Assembly (NCBI RefSeq): GCF_900996235.1 | Contig: NZ_CAAJGM010000219.1 | Span: forward strand, 124,001-188,000 | Length of the DNA: 64,000 bases | Direction of reading: 5' to 3' | DNA from: Paraburkholderia sp. BCC1885 | Lineage (GTDB): Bacteria > Pseudomonadota > Gammaproteobacteria > Burkholderiales > Burkholderiaceae | Part shown: positions 46,438-57,010 of the stretch, in pieces | Position numbering within the stretch: position 1 is the stretch's first letter | Layout: each line of letters starts with the position of its first letter | Translations under genes and position numbers: made by a program | Notes under the pieces: generated by a model | The model's database searches: none | Seen by the model: the letters and a program-made list of their open reading frames with translations, nothing else | What the model was told of the DNA's origin: nothing

Positions 46438-47000
46438 TGGCTGCCGCGACCCTCACCGCCACCGAACGCGCCCGCCGCGTCAAGCTGATGATTTTCGACG
46501 TCGACGGCGTGCTGACCGACGGCGGCCTGCTGTTTACCGCCGAGGGCGACACGATGAAGGCGTTTCACTCGATGGACGGCCACGGCGCGAAGCTGCTGCG
46601 CGAAGCCGGCATCGACACGGCCATCATCACCGGGCGCAAGTCGGGCATCGTCGCGGTGCGCGCCAAAGAACTGAAGATCAAGCATCTGTATCAGGGCATC
46701 GAAAACAAGCCGGAAGCATTTGCCGAGCTGCTCAAGGAAACCGGCCTGAGCGCCGACGAATGCGGCTATATGGGCGACGACTGGGTGGATCTCGGCGTGA
46801 TGCTGCAGGTCGGCTTCGCCGCGGCGCCCGCCAATTCGCATCCTGAAGTGATCGCGCGGGCCCATTGGGTCAGCGAAGCACGCGGCGGCCACGGCGCGGT
46901 GCGCGAAGTGTGCGACACCTTGCTGCGCGCCCAGAACAAGTACGACGAACTGCTCGCCAAGGCATGCGCCGGCGGCGAACAGCAGGGCCTCGTCGGATGA
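46437..47000 (+). CDS. kdsC: 3-deoxy-D-manno-octulosonate 8-phosphate phosphatase
   Basis: The 187-residue HAD-family phosphatase has catalytic motif FDVDGVLTDG near residue 19. IITGRKS and GYMGDDWVDLGVM supply the other HAD motifs. It removes phosphate from Kdo-8-P. It is coupled to kdsD (TGATG) and to lptC (ATGA). Confidence 0.95.
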   Translation: MAAATLTATERARRVKLMIFDVDGVLTDGGLLFTAEGDTMKAFHSMDGHGAKLLREAGIDTAIITGRKSGIVAVRAKELKIKHLYQGIENKPEAFAELLKETGLSADECGYMGDDWVDLGVMLQVGFAAAPANSHPEVIARAHWVSEARGGHGAVREVCDTLLRAQNKYDELLAKACAGGEQQGLVG

Positions 47001-47605
47001 ACCAGTTTCGCTTCACGTCGCTGATTCCGCTCGTCGCGATGGCGGTGCTTGCCGGTATCACGTGGTGGCTGCTGCAGGCCACCGCGCCGCCGCCGCACGA
47101 AGGCGAGATCAAGCCGAAGGAACACACACCCGATTACTTCGCCGACAACTTCTCGGTGTCGGAACTGGATCAATCGGGCGCCACGCAGTACCGGCTGACG
47201 GCGGTTCACCTCGTCCATTACGAAGACGACGAGCTAAGCGATCTCGTCAAGCCGGCCATCCGCGCCTTCCAGCCGGGCAAGCCCATCGTCACGGCCACCG
47301 GCGACACTGGCACCGTCAATGGCGACGCCTCGATCGTCGATCTCTACCAGAACGCCCGCATCCTGCGCGCCGCCGGCTACGGCGACCCGGCGATGCAGGC
47401 CGATTCGTACCATTTTCGGGTCCTGGTGAACGACGATGTGATCGAGACCGAAAAGCCGGTTAAACTTCAGCGCGGCCTGTCTGTCATGACGGCCAGCGGC
47501 ATGAATTACAACAACGTCACCCGGGTCATGCAGCTATTCGGCAACGTCCGTGGCGCGATCGCCGCGTCCGACGCCTCCGGCAGCTCTCCAAAACAACCCG
47601 GGTAA
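46997..47605 (+). CDS. lptC: LPS export ABC transporter periplasmic protein LptC
   Basis: The 202-residue bitopic protein has an N-terminal TM helix (LIPLVAMAVLAGITWWLL) and a periplasmic beta-jellyroll with DYFADNFSVSELDQSGATQYRL, a typical LptC start. It passes LPS from LptBFG to LptA. Its ATG overlaps the kdsC stop. lptF and lptG are not in this window. Confidence 0.93.
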   Translation: MNQFRFTSLIPLVAMAVLAGITWWLLQATAPPPHEGEIKPKEHTPDYFADNFSVSELDQSGATQYRLTAVHLVHYEDDELSDLVKPAIRAFQPGKPIVTATGDTGTVNGDASIVDLYQNARILRAAGYGDPAMQADSYHFRVLVNDDVIETEKPVKLQRGLSVMTASGMNYNNVTRVMQLFGNVRGAIAASDASGSSPKQPG

Positions 47606-47623
47606 TCATTCCAGCGTGACTGC

Positions 47624-48295
47624 ATGAACGAATCGTTCCCCCGTTTTACAACCGGCCGCGCGCGGATCTTGTCCGCGTGCCGCGCTGGACTTGCCGCGCT
47701 GCTGGTCGCTTTGCCGTTCGCGGGCTTTGCGCCGCTCGCGCACGCCGAACGCGCCGACAAGGACAAGCCGCTCAATATCGAAGCGGACAACATGACCTAT
47801 GACGACCTGAAGCAGATCAACATCTTCACCGGCCACGTCGTGGCCACCAAAGGCACGATCGTCATCAAGGCCGATCGCGTCGAGGTGACGCAGGATCCGC
47901 AGGGTTATCAGTACGCCACCGGCACGTCGAGCGGCGGCAACCTGTCGTATTTCCGCCAGAAGCGCGAAGGGCTGGACGAATACGTGGAAGGCACCGCGAT
48001 CCGCATCGATTACAACGGCAAGCTGGATTTCACCACCTTGACGACCAACGCCACGGTGAACCGCCTGCAAGGCCTCGCCACGGTAATGGACACGGTCCAC
48101 GGCAGCGTCATCACCTATGACGGCCAGAACGACTTCTACACCGCGAAGGCGGGTCCGGACGTCGCGGGCCCCGGCAACCCGAGCGGCCGCGTGCGCGCCA
48201 TGCTGGCGCCGCGTAACGGCGGCGCCGCGCCGCTGACCGGCGCCTCGGCTACCCTGGTCCCGTCCACCACGCTTAAGGGAGCTCCGGCCCAGTGA
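47624..48295 (+). CDS. lptA: LPS transport periplasmic protein LptA
   Basis: The 223-residue protein has a signal peptide ending near HAERA and an OstA-like beta-jellyroll. The domain has [26 protein letters not shown] and the strand repeats that form the LPS bridge across the periplasm. The C-terminal about 45 residues are Gly/Ala/Pro-rich and probably flexible. The stop overlaps the lptB GTG start. Confidence 0.93.
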   Translation: MNESFPRFTTGRARILSACRAGLAALLVALPFAGFAPLAHAERADKDKPLNIEADNMTYDDLKQINIFTGHVVATKGTIVIKADRVEVTQDPQGYQYATGTSSGGNLSYFRQKREGLDEYVEGTAIRIDYNGKLDFTTLTTNATVNRLQGLATVMDTVHGSVITYDGQNDFYTAKAGPDVAGPGNPSGRVRAMLAPRNGGAAPLTGASATLVPSTTLKGAPAQ

Positions 48296-49083
48296 ACTCA
48301 GTGAATTCGCCCTCCCTTCCCCATCGCAAGCCGGCTGGGACCAGCAGTTCGCTGGTGGTTCGCAATCTGAAGAAGCGCTATGGTTCGCGCACCGTCGTGA
48401 AAGACGTGTCGCTCGACGTCAAGAGCGGCGAAGTGGTCGGCCTGCTCGGCCCGAACGGCGCCGGCAAGACCACCTCGTTCTATATGATCGTCGGCCTCGT
48501 GCCGCTCGACGCCGGTGAGATCGACCTGGACGGCAAGTCCATCAGCCTTTTGCCCATCCACAAGCGTGCGTCGCTCGGCCTGTCGTATCTGCCGCAGGAA
48601 GCGTCGGTGTTTCGCAAGCTCACCGTCGAAGAAAACATTCGCGCCGTGCTGGAGCTGCAGCTCGACGAAAACGGCAAGCGGCTCAACAAGGACACCATCA
48701 CCACCCGCACCGAAGCCCTGCTGGACGAACTGCAGATCGCGCATCTGCGGGGCAATCCGGCGCTGTCGCTGTCGGGCGGCGAGCGGCGCCGGGTAGAAAT
48801 CGCGCGGGCGCTGGCCACCAATCCGAGCTTTATTCTGCTCGACGAACCTTTCGCCGGCGTCGACCCGATCGCGGTTCTGGAAATCCAGAAGATCGTCAAG
48901 TTCCTGAAGCAGCGCAACATCGGTGTGCTGATTACCGACCACAACGTGCGCGAAACGCTCGGCATCTGCGACCACGCCTACATCATCAGCGACGGCAGCG
49001 TGCTGGCGGCCGGCGCGCCTGGCGACATCATCGAAAACGAAAACGTGCGGCGCGTCTATCTAGGCGAGCACTTCCGCATGTAA
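48292..49083 (+). CDS. lptB: LPS export ABC transporter ATPase LptB
   Basis: The 263-residue ATPase has Walker [10 protein letters not shown], signature LSGGERRR, Walker [14 protein letters not shown] and switch His in LITDHNV. A serine-rich N-terminal extension of about 18 residues precedes the domain. The start is GTG overlapping the lptA stop as GTGA. It powers LPS extraction with LptF and LptG. Confidence 0.95.
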   Translation: MNSVNSPSLPHRKPAGTSSSLVVRNLKKRYGSRTVVKDVSLDVKSGEVVGLLGPNGAGKTTSFYMIVGLVPLDAGEIDLDGKSISLLPIHKRASLGLSYLPQEASVFRKLTVEENIRAVLELQLDENGKRLNKDTITTRTEALLDELQIAHLRGNPALSLSGGERRRVEIARALATNPSFILLDEPFAGVDPIAVLEIQKIVKFLKQRNIGVLITDHNVRETLGICDHAYIISDGSVLAAGAPGDIIENENVRRVYLGEHFRM

Positions 49084-49267
49084 CTCGCACAACGGGCACA
49101 CACGGCGGCCTCCCCAGCCGCTGGCCCCTTGCTGCGGCGGCCTTCGCGCACTTTTGACGCGGCAGGCCGCCCGCCCCTCCCAGTGCCGATCCAGGCGCAC
49201 GCGGTATTGCGAATTCCGCAAGGTATCGCGCTCGTGGCAAACTCTTTACAATGAATCTCAACTTGCC

Positions 49268-50782
49268 ATGAAAGCCAGCCTCCAACTCCGCCTGTCGCAG
49301 CATCTTGCGCTGACCCCTCAACTGCAACAGTCCATCAGGCTGCTGCAGTTGTCCACGCTCGAACTGCAGCAGGAAGTCGCGATGGCGATCTCCCAGAATC
49401 CGTTGCTCGAAAACGAGGATGACTGGATCGCCAGCCCGTTGCGCGTCGCGGCCGATGGCTCGCTGATCGCCCAGGCGCCGAACAACTCGGCGCCCGAGCA
49501 GATGGGCAGCAACAACTCGTCGCCCTCCGCCAGCAGCAGCGAGCGCGCCGAAAACGGCGAGCCGCAGGGTGTCGACGAGTACAACGGCCTCGCATCCGAC
49601 AACAACGGCGACTCCACCCAGTGGAATCTGGACGACTACGGCCGCTCGGGCAGCGCTTCGGACGACGACGACCTGCCGCCGCTGCAGATCCACGAATCCA
49701 GCACGTCCCTGCGCGATCACCTGATGGCGCAACTGCGCGTCACCCAGGCAAGCCAGCGCGACCGCGCGCTGATCACGTTCCTGATCGAATCGCTCGACGA
49801 CGACGGCTACCTGACCGCCACACTCGATGAAGTCCAGGCCGATCTGCCCGAAGAGTTAGAGGTCGACCTCGATGAACTGAATGCCGCGCTCGCCTTGCTG
49901 CACAGTTTCGATCCGCCCGGCGTCGGTGCGCGCTCGGCCTCCGAGTGCCTGAGGCTGCAATTATTGCGGCTCGATTCCTCGCCCACGCGCACGCTGGCGC
50001 TCGAAATCGTCGCGCATCACCTTGAACTGCTGGCCGCGCGCGACTTCACGCGTCTGCGCAAGCATCTGAAGGCAAGCGACGACGATATGCGCGACGCCCA
50101 CGACCTGATCCGTTCGCTGGAGCCCTTCCCGGGCGCCGCCTACGGCAAGGCCGAAGCGGACTACGTGGTGCCCGACATCATGGTGCGCAAGACCGCGCAA
50201 GGTTGGCAGGCCGAACTGAATCCCGAGGTGGTGCCGAAGCTGCGTATCAACCACCTGTACGCCAATATTTTGCGCAACAACCGCGGCGATCCGGGCAGCG
50301 GTTCGCTGCGCCAGCAGCTCCAGGAAGCACGCTGGCTCATCAAGAATATCCAGCAGCGCTTCGAGACGATCTTGCGAGTCGCGCAAGCCATTGTGGAGCG
50401 TCAGAAGAGCTTTTTTGTGCACGGCGAAATTGCCATGCGGCCCTTGGTTTTAAGGGAAATTGCTGATACGCTGGGCCTACACGAGTCAACTGTCAGCCGT
50501 GTGACAACCGGTAAATACATGCTGACCCCATTCGGGACGCTTGAATTCAAGTTCTTTTTCGGTTCACACGTTTCAACCGACACGGGCGGCGCAGCCTCTT
50601 CCACGGCGATCCGCGCGCTCATCAAGCAACTGATAGGAGCGGAAAACACCAAATCTCCTCTTTCAGACAGCCGCATAGCCGAATTGCTGGCAGAGCAGGG
50701 ATTCGTGGTCGCACGGCGTACTGTGGCCAAGTACCGCGAAGCCCTCAAGATCCCAGCAGTCAATCTGCGTAAGTCTCTTTAG
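49268..50782 (+). CDS. rpoN: RNA polymerase sigma-54 factor
   Basis: The 504-residue protein has the Gln/Leu-rich region I ([23 protein letters not shown]), an acidic serine-rich region II (about 60-130), and the core-binding region III. The HTH is [15 protein letters not shown], and the RpoN box is near the end ([10 protein letters not shown]). The ATG at 49268 is correct by homology; the frame extends upstream to 49154. A -10-like TACAAT at 49247-49252 is visible. It is followed by hpf and ptsN as in most proteobacteria. Confidence 0.96.
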   Translation: MKASLQLRLSQHLALTPQLQQSIRLLQLSTLELQQEVAMAISQNPLLENEDDWIASPLRVAADGSLIAQAPNNSAPEQMGSNNSSPSASSSERAENGEPQGVDEYNGLASDNNGDSTQWNLDDYGRSGSASDDDDLPPLQIHESSTSLRDHLMAQLRVTQASQRDRALITFLIESLDDDGYLTATLDEVQADLPEELEVDLDELNAALALLHSFDPPGVGARSASECLRLQLLRLDSSPTRTLALEIVAHHLELLAARDFTRLRKHLKASDDDMRDAHDLIRSLEPFPGAAYGKAEADYVVPDIMVRKTAQGWQAELNPEVVPKLRINHLYANILRNNRGDPGSGSLRQQLQEARWLIKNIQQRFETILRVAQAIVERQKSFFVHGEIAMRPLVLREIADTLGLHESTVSRVTTGKYMLTPFGTLEFKFFFGSHVSTDTGGAASSTAIRALIKQLIGAENTKSPLSDSRIAELLAEQGFVVARRTVAKYREALKIPAVNLRKSL

Positions 50783-51007
50783 CTGGCCCCCCAATCTGTC
50801 GCTTCGCACTTGGGACGGCCCGGCGCTTCCTTTTGGCCCGTCGCGTACCGTGGCGGGCATTTTCCGGCCGCTCCGCCCGTTGGCGGACAGGCCGGCCGAT
50901 GCGACCTGCCAGTAGTCAGTCAACGGGGGACGACACAGGCGAGCCGTCAGATCGACCGGTACTGCCCCATCGTGCGGACCAAGCGGCCACTAGCTTGGAG
51001 AAGCACT

Positions 51008-51364
51008 ATGAATCTGCAGATCAGTGGACACCATCTCGAAGTAACGCCAGCGTTGCGCGAATACGTGATCACCAAACTGGATAGGGTGCTAAGACATTTC
51101 GATCAGGTGATCGATGGCAGTGTGGTCCTCTCGGTCGACAACCACAAGGAAAAGGAAAAGAGGCAGAAGGTTGAAATCAACCTGCACGTGAAGGGCAAGG
51201 ACATCTTTGTCGAGAGCTGTGACGGCGACCTGTACGCCGCGATTGATCTCATGATCGACAAGCTCGACCGGCAAGTCATCCGTCACAAGGATCGCCTACA
51301 GGGCCATCAGCACGAAGCGATCAAGTATCAACCGCTGGCGCAAGTGGAAGTGCCGCCGCAATAA
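51008..51364 (+). CDS. hpf: ribosome hibernation promoting factor (short form)
   Basis: The 118-residue protein has the HPF/YfiA fold ([19 protein letters not shown] start, [22 protein letters not shown] core). It has a short C-terminal tail and lacks the dimerising domain of long HPF, so it is the short form. It binds the 30S decoding region in stationary phase. The ATG at 51008 has GGAG upstream. A terminator follows 52 nt later. Confidence 0.94.
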   Translation: MNLQISGHHLEVTPALREYVITKLDRVLRHFDQVIDGSVVLSVDNHKEKEKRQKVEINLHVKGKDIFVESCDGDLYAAIDLMIDKLDRQVIRHKDRLQGHQHEAIKYQPLAQVEVPPQ

Positions 51365-51416
51365 GCAGGACCACTCAGGACCCGGCAGGATTAGAGGGGT
51401 TTTTCCTGACACAGCT

Positions 51417-51442
51417 AAACCGCCCGGCAACGGGCGGTTTTT
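51417..51442 (+). terminator. intrinsic terminator after hpf
   Basis: A perfect 10-bp stem AAACCGCCCG/CGGGCGGTTT (51417-51426 with 51431-51440) has a GCAA tetraloop. The T run is continuous from 51438 to 51442. Confidence 0.85.
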
Positions 51443-51512
51443 CGTTGGGCTGCCGGCTGGTTTTCGTTGAATTCGCGGATGGCGCGCCGCACCATCCATG
51501 GTCGCGCTGTTC

Positions 51513-51518
51513 TATAAT
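51513..51518 (+). promoter_or_regulatory. consensus -10 hexamer upstream of ptsN
   Basis: TATAAT is a perfect sigma-70 -10 element, with a predicted start near 51525 and a leader of about 150 nt before ptsN. No convincing -35 hexamer lies at 16-18 bp. Confidence 0.4.
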
Positions 51519-51672
51519 GGGCCGGTTACCATAGGGGTCATCGGGGTTATTCAGCGGGAGTCCTGCGTTTTCGGGCTTCCACGCACATCGCCGTGAGCAT
51601 CAGTAGTCGAGAATGGAACGCCACTCAAACGCCACAGCGAGGAGTATCCAGGCCACGTTTCCGCCTGCCAAC

Positions 51673-52128
51673 ATGAATCGTTTAGCCAAATTTCTTCCCC
51701 TCGAAAACGTCGTCGTCGGCCTGTCGGTCACCAGCAAGAAACGCGTCTTCGAGCAAGCGGGCCTGATCTTCGAAAACCAGAACGGCATCGCCCGCAGCAC
51801 GGTCACTGACAATCTGTTTGCGCGCGAGCGCCTCGGGTCGACGGGTCTTGGCGAAGGCGTCGCGATTCCGCATGGCCGGATCAAAGGTCTGAAGCAGCCG
51901 CTCGCCGCATTCGTGCGTCTGGCCGAGCCCATCCCCTTCGAATCGCCCGACGGTCAGCCCGTTTCGTTGCTGATCTTTCTGCTGGTGCCTGAACAGGCCA
52001 CTCAGCAGCATCTGGAAATTCTCTCGGAAATCGCCCAACTGCTGTCGGATCGCGAAACGCGCGAACGGCTGCACACGGAAGAAAACCGCGAAGCGTTGCA
52101 TCGCCTGCTCACTCAGTGGCAACCTTGA
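51673..52128 (+). CDS. ptsN: nitrogen-regulatory PTS enzyme IIA
   Basis: The 151-residue EIIA-Ntr has the phosphorylation-site His in GVAIPHGR near residue 66 and the typical FARERLGSTGLGEG before it. It regulates potassium transport, stress and sigma-54-linked functions rather than sugar import. The ATG at 51673 begins NRLAKFLPLENV as in relatives; an ATG at 51613 would add an unconserved extension. It is followed by hprK. Confidence 0.94.
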   Translation: MNRLAKFLPLENVVVGLSVTSKKRVFEQAGLIFENQNGIARSTVTDNLFARERLGSTGLGEGVAIPHGRIKGLKQPLAAFVRLAEPIPFESPDGQPVSLLIFLLVPEQATQQHLEILSEIAQLLSDRETRERLHTEENREALHRLLTQWQP

Positions 52129-52256
52129 TGCATCAGCGACAATCCGCATACGCGCGGGCCCGCTCCCGCGTCATAGCCGGCGCGCGCCGGCCAGCCCGGT
52201 TGCGTTAGCGCGGCCGGGGTACGCGGGACAGCGGCCCACACTGGAGTCAGGGACTC

Positions 52257-53225
52257 ATGGATACGTCCAGCATCAACGCCCAAAGTATTTTCGACGACAA
52301 CGCCGCCATGCTGAAGCTGAGCTGGCTGACGGGGCATGAAGGCTGGGAGCGCGGCTTCTCGGCAGAAACGGTCGCGTATGCCACGTCGAGCGCCGACCTC
52401 GTGGGTCACCTGAACCTGATCCACCCGAACCGCATCCAGGTGCTCGGCGACGCCGAGGTCGAGTACTACCAGCGTCAATCCGAAGAAGACCGTTCGCGTC
52501 ACATGGCCGAGCTGATCGCCCTCGAACCGCCGTTCCTGGTGGTGGCAGGCGGGGTCGCCGCGCCGCCGGAACTGGTTTTGCGCTGCACCCGCTCGTCCAC
52601 GCCGCTGTTCACCACGCCCATGTCGGCCGCCGCCGTGATCGACAGCCTGCGTCTGTACATGTCGCGCATCCTCGCGCCGCGCGCCACGCTGCACGGCGTG
52701 TTTCTCGACATCCTCGGCATGGGCGTGCTGCTCACCGGCGACTCCGGTCTCGGCAAGAGCGAACTCGGCCTTGAGCTGATCAGCCGCGGCCACGGCCTCG
52801 TCGCCGACGACGCGGTGGATTTCGTGCGCCTCGGGCCGGATTTCGTCGAAGGACGCTGCCCGCCGCTGCTGCAAAATCTGCTGGAAGTGCGCGGCCTCGG
52901 TCTGCTCGACATCAAGACCATCTTCGGTGAAACCGCCGTGCGGCGGAAAATGAAGCTGAAGCTGATCGTGCAACTGGTGCGCCGCCCGGATGGCGAATTC
53001 CAGCGCCTGCCGCTGGAAAGCCAGACCGTCGACGTGCTCGGCCTGCCCATCAGCAAGGTCACCATTCAGGTGGCGGCCGGCCGCAACCTGGCCGTGCTGG
53101 TGGAAGCCGCCGTGCGCAACACGATCCTGCAACTGCGCGGCATCGATACCCTGCGCGACTTCATGGATCGCCAGCGCCTCGCCATGCAAGACCCCGACAG
53201 CCAGTTCCCCGGCAAGCTGATCTGA
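52257..53225 (+). CDS. hprK: HPr kinase/phosphorylase
   Basis: The 322-residue protein has an N-terminal domain (1-130) and a C-terminal kinase domain. Walker A is GDSGLGKSE, preceded by [15 protein letters not shown]. The HprK signature [10 protein letters not shown] is near residue 210. It phosphorylates a serine on HPr in an ATP-dependent way and reverses the reaction. In proteobacteria it typically sits with ptsN and rapZ, as here. Confidence 0.95.
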   Translation: MDTSSINAQSIFDDNAAMLKLSWLTGHEGWERGFSAETVAYATSSADLVGHLNLIHPNRIQVLGDAEVEYYQRQSEEDRSRHMAELIALEPPFLVVAGGVAAPPELVLRCTRSSTPLFTTPMSAAAVIDSLRLYMSRILAPRATLHGVFLDILGMGVLLTGDSGLGKSELGLELISRGHGLVADDAVDFVRLGPDFVEGRCPPLLQNLLEVRGLGLLDIKTIFGETAVRRKMKLKLIVQLVRRPDGEFQRLPLESQTVDVLGLPISKVTIQVAAGRNLAVLVEAAVRNTILQLRGIDTLRDFMDRQRLAMQDPDSQFPGKLI

Positions 53226-53252
53226 GCACTCAGTCAGGCACGATCTGACAGG

Positions 53253-53280
53253 GTGCCTCGCGTATTTATTGGCGAGGCAC
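53253..53280. other. perfect hairpin between hprK and rapZ without a T run
   Basis: A 9-bp stem GTGCCTCGC/GCGAGGCAC (53253-53261 with 53272-53280) has a 10-nt loop, GTATTTATTG. No T run follows in either direction, so it is not a simple terminator. It could be an mRNA processing or protection element between the two genes. Confidence 0.4.
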
Positions 53281-53296
53281 GCGCACGAGGACCGGA

Positions 53297-53305
53297 TGCT
53301 ATGAT
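53297..53305 (+). promoter_or_regulatory. extended -10 promoter before rapZ
   Basis: TG-C-TATGAT is an extended -10 element. The predicted transcript start near 53312 would leave a leader of about 18 nt before the rapZ ATG at 53330. No clear -35 is seen. Confidence 0.35.
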
Positions 53306-53329
53306 GAAACGTACAGATTCGACGACCCC

Positions 53330-54223
53330 ATGCGCATTATTCTGATCACCGGTATTTCCGGCTCCGGCAAATCCGTTGCACTGAACGCGCTTGAAGACGC
53401 TGGCTACTACTGCGTCGACAACCTGCCGCCGCGCTTTCTGCCGCAACTCGCCACCTATCTCGCCGAAGACGGTCAAGACCGCCTTGCGGTAGCCATCGAC
53501 GCGCGTTCGAGCGCCTCGCTCGACGACATGCCCGCGATGATCCGCGACCTGTCGCGCGAACACGATGTGCGCGTGCTGTTCCTCAACGCCAGCACCCAGG
53601 CGCTGATCCAGCGTTTTTCCGAGACCCGCCGCCGCCATCCGCTTTCCGGTTCCACCGCGCACGACGCCGATGTCGGCCTGCTCACCTCGCTCGAAGAAGC
53701 CATCGAGCGCGAACGTGAACTCGTCGCGAACCTGGCCGAATTCGGCCACCAGATCGACACCAGCAACCTGCGCGCGAACGTCCTGCGCGCATGGGTCAAA
53801 CGCTTTATCGAACAGGAGCACAACGGTCTCGTGCTGATGTTCGAATCGTTCGGTTTCAAACGCGGCGTGCCGCTCGACGCCGATTTCGTCTTCGACGTCC
53901 GCACGCTGCCGAACCCGTACTACGATCATCAATTGCGTCCCCTCACCGGACTCGACAAGCCGGTGAGCGATTTCCTCGGCGCCCTGCCGGTCGTGCAGGA
54001 CATGATCGGCGACATCGAAACCTTCCTCGCGAAATGGCTGCCGCACTTTCGCGACGACAACCGCAGTTACCTGACGGTGGCAATCGGCTGCACCGGCGGC
54101 CAGCACCGGTCGGTATTCATTGCCGAGACGCTCGCCGCGCGTCTTGCGAAGCAAGCCAATGTAATCGTGCGGCACCGCGATGCGCCGGTCGACGTCGGCG
54201 AATCATCGAAGTTAGTGGCTTAA
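53330..54223 (+). CDS. rapZ: RNase adapter protein RapZ
   Basis: The 297-residue protein has Walker [10 protein letters not shown] at residues 7-15 and the conserved C-terminal region with [15 protein letters not shown]. In E. coli RapZ directs RNase E to the sRNA GlmZ to control glucosamine-6-phosphate synthesis; in other bacteria (YvcJ) it binds nucleotides and UDP-GlcNAc. It follows hprK and may have its own promoter. No GlmZ-like RNA was recognised nearby. Confidence 0.94.
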   Translation: MRIILITGISGSGKSVALNALEDAGYYCVDNLPPRFLPQLATYLAEDGQDRLAVAIDARSSASLDDMPAMIRDLSREHDVRVLFLNASTQALIQRFSETRRRHPLSGSTAHDADVGLLTSLEEAIERERELVANLAEFGHQIDTSNLRANVLRAWVKRFIEQEHNGLVLMFESFGFKRGVPLDADFVFDVRTLPNPYYDHQLRPLTGLDKPVSDFLGALPVVQDMIGDIETFLAKWLPHFRDDNRSYLTVAIGCTGGQHRSVFIAETLAARLAKQANVIVRHRDAPVDVGESSKLVA

Positions 54224-54262
54224 CCGGCCGCATCGCGCGGCCTTAACCCGAAGCGTTGCGCC

Positions 54263-54895
54263 ATGTCCTCTACTTCTGTGCTTGCCGATGTGCCGCTGTT
54301 TCCGCTGCACACCGTGCTGTTTCCCGACGGGCTGCTGCCCCTGAAAATCTTCGAAGCGCGCTACCTCGACATGGCGCGCGAATGTCTGCGCGAAAAAACG
54401 CCGTTCGGTGTCTGCCTGCTGAAAAGCGGCGGTGAAGTCGCGCTGCCGGATGAGCCGTCGGTGCCGGAAAACGTCGGCTGTCTCGCTGAAATCGAGGATT
54501 GCGATGTCGAAACCTTCGGCATGCTGCTGATTCGCGCGCGCGGCACGCGGCGCTTCCGGCTGTTGTCGCATCGCGTGGAACACGGCGGCCTGCTGGTAGG
54601 GATGGCCGAGCCACTGCCCGACGACGTGCCGCTCGAAGGCAACCAGCATCTGGCCAAATTCGGCGCATGCGCGGAAGTGCTGGAACGCATCATCGCGACG
54701 ATTCGCGAGCGCGATCCGGACAGCTTGCCGTTCGCGGAGCCGTTCAGGCTCGAAGACCCGACGTGGGTGTCGAACCGGCTTTCGGAAGTGCTGCCGATCC
54801 CCTTACGGGCGCGGCAAAAGCTGATGGAATTGACGGATGCCGGCGCGCGCATCGACGTGGTTCATCACTACATGCAGCAGCATCAACTGCTGTAA
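54263..54895 (+). CDS. LON-substrate-binding-domain protein
   Basis: The 210-residue protein consists of an N-terminal Lon-type substrate-binding domain, starting VPLFPLHTVLFPDGLLPLKIFEARYLDM. It lacks the AAA+ and protease parts of Lon. Such stand-alone proteins are common in proteobacteria and have no settled function. It starts 39 nt after rapZ on the same strand and ends 57 nt before convergent mutY. Confidence 0.85.
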   Translation: MSSTSVLADVPLFPLHTVLFPDGLLPLKIFEARYLDMARECLREKTPFGVCLLKSGGEVALPDEPSVPENVGCLAEIEDCDVETFGMLLIRARGTRRFRLLSHRVEHGGLLVGMAEPLPDDVPLEGNQHLAKFGACAEVLERIIATIRERDPDSLPFAEPFRLEDPTWVSNRLSEVLPIPLRARQKLMELTDAGARIDVVHHYMQQHQLL

Positions 54896-54952
54896 AGCTG
54901 CATGTAGAGTTGCGTGCGCAGCTGAAACCACCGCGACACCGCACGCGAAACC

Positions 54953-56086
54953 CTACAGCAACGACCCGTGCAGGCCATCCAGCAGCTTGCGCACGGGCGC
55001 AGGCACGCCATAGGCGTCGATATCGCGCAACGCGACCCACACCGTCTCCGCGTCGCCCAGCGCTAACGCCGCCGCGCCGCCGCCCGCCGCACGACCGAGT
55101 TCCGCGACTCGCGGCTCGATATCCAGCCGGAAATGCGTGAACGTGTGCGTGAGCGGCGCAAGCGGCGAAACCGCGCCGTCGCCGCCGAATTCGCGGGCGC
55201 GTGCTTTCAGGGCGGCTTCGTCCGCGGCTTCCGGCAAGCTCCACAGCCCGCCCCAGATACCCGACGGCGGCCGTTTTTCCAGCATCACGGCGTCGCCGTC
55301 GCATAGCACGAGCATCCAGGTGCGACGCGTCGGCACGGCCTTTTTGGGGCGCGCCGCCGGCAATTGGCGCTGCCGGCCGGTCACCTTCGCCACGCAGTCC
55401 GGCGCGAACGGACAGCGTTCGCAGTCGGGCTTGCCGCGCATGCACAGCGTGGCGCCGAGGTCCATCAAGCCCTGCGTGTAGGCGCTCACATCGGCATTGC
55501 TGGCGTTGGACGGCAAGAGCGATTCGGCCAGCGTCCACATGGCGTTTTCCACACGCTTTTCGCCCGGAAAACCTTCCACGCCGAACACACGCGCGAGCAC
55601 GCGCTTGACGTTGCCGTCGAGAATCGTCGCGCGCGCGCCGAACGCAAATGACGCGATCGCCGCCGCGGTCGAGCGCCCGATGCCCGGCAGCTCGGCCAGC
55701 GCCTCGACGGAATCCGGAAACGATCCGCCGTGCAGTTCGACCACCGCCTGCGCGCAACGATGCAGGTTGCGGGCGCGCGAGTAATAGCCAAGGCCGGCCC
55801 ACAGGGCCATCACGTCGTCGAGCGGTGCGGCGGCGAGCGCGGCGACATCCGGGAAACGTTCGAGAAAACGCGCGTAGTACGGAATCACCGTCGACACCTG
55901 GGTCTGCTGCAGCATGATTTCCGAGAGCCAGATGCGATACGCGTCGCGCGTATTTTGCCAGGGCAGATCGTGGCGCCCATGCTGGCGCTGCCAGGCAATC
56001 AGGCGCGCGGAGAAATCGGCGAGCGCCGGCGAGGCAGACACGACGGGCAGGTTGGCCGTCGCGGACGGCGTTAAGCGAGATGGCAT
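54953..56086 (-). CDS. mutY: A/G-specific adenine DNA glycosylase
   Basis: The 377-residue base-excision enzyme removes A opposite 8-oxoG. It has the helix-hairpin-helix LPGIGRSTAAAIASFAFG and catalytic region ILDGNVKRVLARV. The [4Fe-4S] cysteines are spaced C-x6-C-x2-C-x5-C around DCERCPFAPDC. The C-terminal Nudix-like 8-oxoG recognition domain starts near residue 240. It lies 6 nt downstream of mutM on the same strand, so both parts of the GO repair system are co-transcribed. Confidence 0.95.
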   Translation of the reverse strand: MPSRLTPSATANLPVVSASPALADFSARLIAWQRQHGRHDLPWQNTRDAYRIWLSEIMLQQTQVSTVIPYYARFLERFPDVAALAAAPLDDVMALWAGLGYYSRARNLHRCAQAVVELHGGSFPDSVEALAELPGIGRSTAAAIASFAFGARATILDGNVKRVLARVFGVEGFPGEKRVENAMWTLAESLLPSNASNADVSAYTQGLMDLGATLCMRGKPDCERCPFAPDCVAKVTGRQRQLPAARPKKAVPTRRTWMLVLCDGDAVMLEKRPPSGIWGGLWSLPEAADEAALKARAREFGGDGAVSPLAPLTHTFTHFRLDIEPRVAELGRAAGGGAAALALGDAETVWVALRDIDAYGVPAPVRKLLDGLHGSLL

Positions 56087-56092
56087 CGGAAA

Positions 56093-56923
56093 TTAGCGCT
56101 GGCAGGTCGGACAGAAGTAAGTCGAGCGCTGCCCCTGCACGATCTGTTTGATCGGCGTTCCGCAGACGCGGCATGGCAGCCCCGCGCGATCATAGACGAA
56201 ATAATCGAGCTGGAAGTAGCCGCTTTCACCGTCGCTGCCGACGAAATCGCGCAGCGTGCTGCCGCCTTTCTCGATGGCGGCGGCGAGCGTCACGCGCACG
56301 GCGTCCGCCAGCAGCTCGTAACGCACCAGCGAGACGCGCCCGGCAGGCGTGGTGGGGCGGATGCCGGCGCGAAACAGGCTTTCGGAAGCGTAAATGTTGC
56401 CCACGCCCACCACGATCTCACCCGCGAGCAGCGCCTGCTTGACGGAAACCTTGCGTCCGCGCGTTTGCCGGTGGATCAGGCCGCCGGAAAACGCCGACGA
56501 AAACGGCTCGACGCCGAGCCCCGCCAGCAGCGCATGTTCGAGCACGTCGCCGTCCTTGCGCGCATGCCACAGGACGGCTCCAAAGCGCCGCGGATCGCGA
56601 TAGCGGAGAATGAACTCGTCGAAGATCCAGTCGACATGGTCGTGCTTCGCCGCCGCCGGCAGATGCGGCAGATTGCGCAGCACTCGCAGCGTGCCGGTCA
56701 TGCCCAGGTGCACAATGAACCAGCCGGAGTCGATCTCGAACAGCAGGTACTTGCCGCGCCGCTCCACCTGGTGGATCACGTGGCCTCGCAAGGTTTTCGC
56801 AAGGTCGGACGGAATCGGCCAGCGCAGTGCGGGCGTGCGAACGTCGACGCGCTCGACCTTGCGTCCGCAGACGTACGGTTCGATTCCCCGTCGGGTAACC
56901 TCAACTTCTGGCAACTCTGGCAT
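56093..56923 (-). CDS. mutM: formamidopyrimidine-DNA glycosylase
   Basis: The 276-residue enzyme excises 8-oxoG and FapyG. After Met removal the N-terminus is PELPEVEV with catalytic Pro and Glu. The H2TH region is GIGN-like ([18 protein letters not shown]). The C-terminal zinc finger is C-x2-C-x16-C-x2-C (CRVC...CPTC). It precedes mutY and is divergent from the TPR gene, whose -10-like TACAAT lies at 56980-56985. Confidence 0.95.
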   Translation of the reverse strand: MPELPEVEVTRRGIEPYVCGRKVERVDVRTPALRWPIPSDLAKTLRGHVIHQVERRGKYLLFEIDSGWFIVHLGMTGTLRVLRNLPHLPAAAKHDHVDWIFDEFILRYRDPRRFGAVLWHARKDGDVLEHALLAGLGVEPFSSAFSGGLIHRQTRGRKVSVKQALLAGEIVVGVGNIYASESLFRAGIRPTTPAGRVSLVRYELLADAVRVTLAAAIEKGGSTLRDFVGSDGESGYFQLDYFVYDRAGLPCRVCGTPIKQIVQGQRSTYFCPTCQR

Positions 56924-57010
56924 GTCTAACTGGTCTGCAACTTGCGTGAGTGGTTGTGCGCTTATTGTAGCGAGCGCGTTACAATCGTCCGAAACATTGA
57001 ACGGATTTCC

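Larger units (their letters stand above)
51365..51672. other. 308-bp intergenic region between hpf and ptsN
   Basis: The region holds the hpf terminator (51417-51442) and a consensus -10 hexamer (51513-51518). This shows that ptsN has its own promoter rather than relying only on rpoN-hpf transcription. Nothing else was recognised. Confidence 0.6.
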
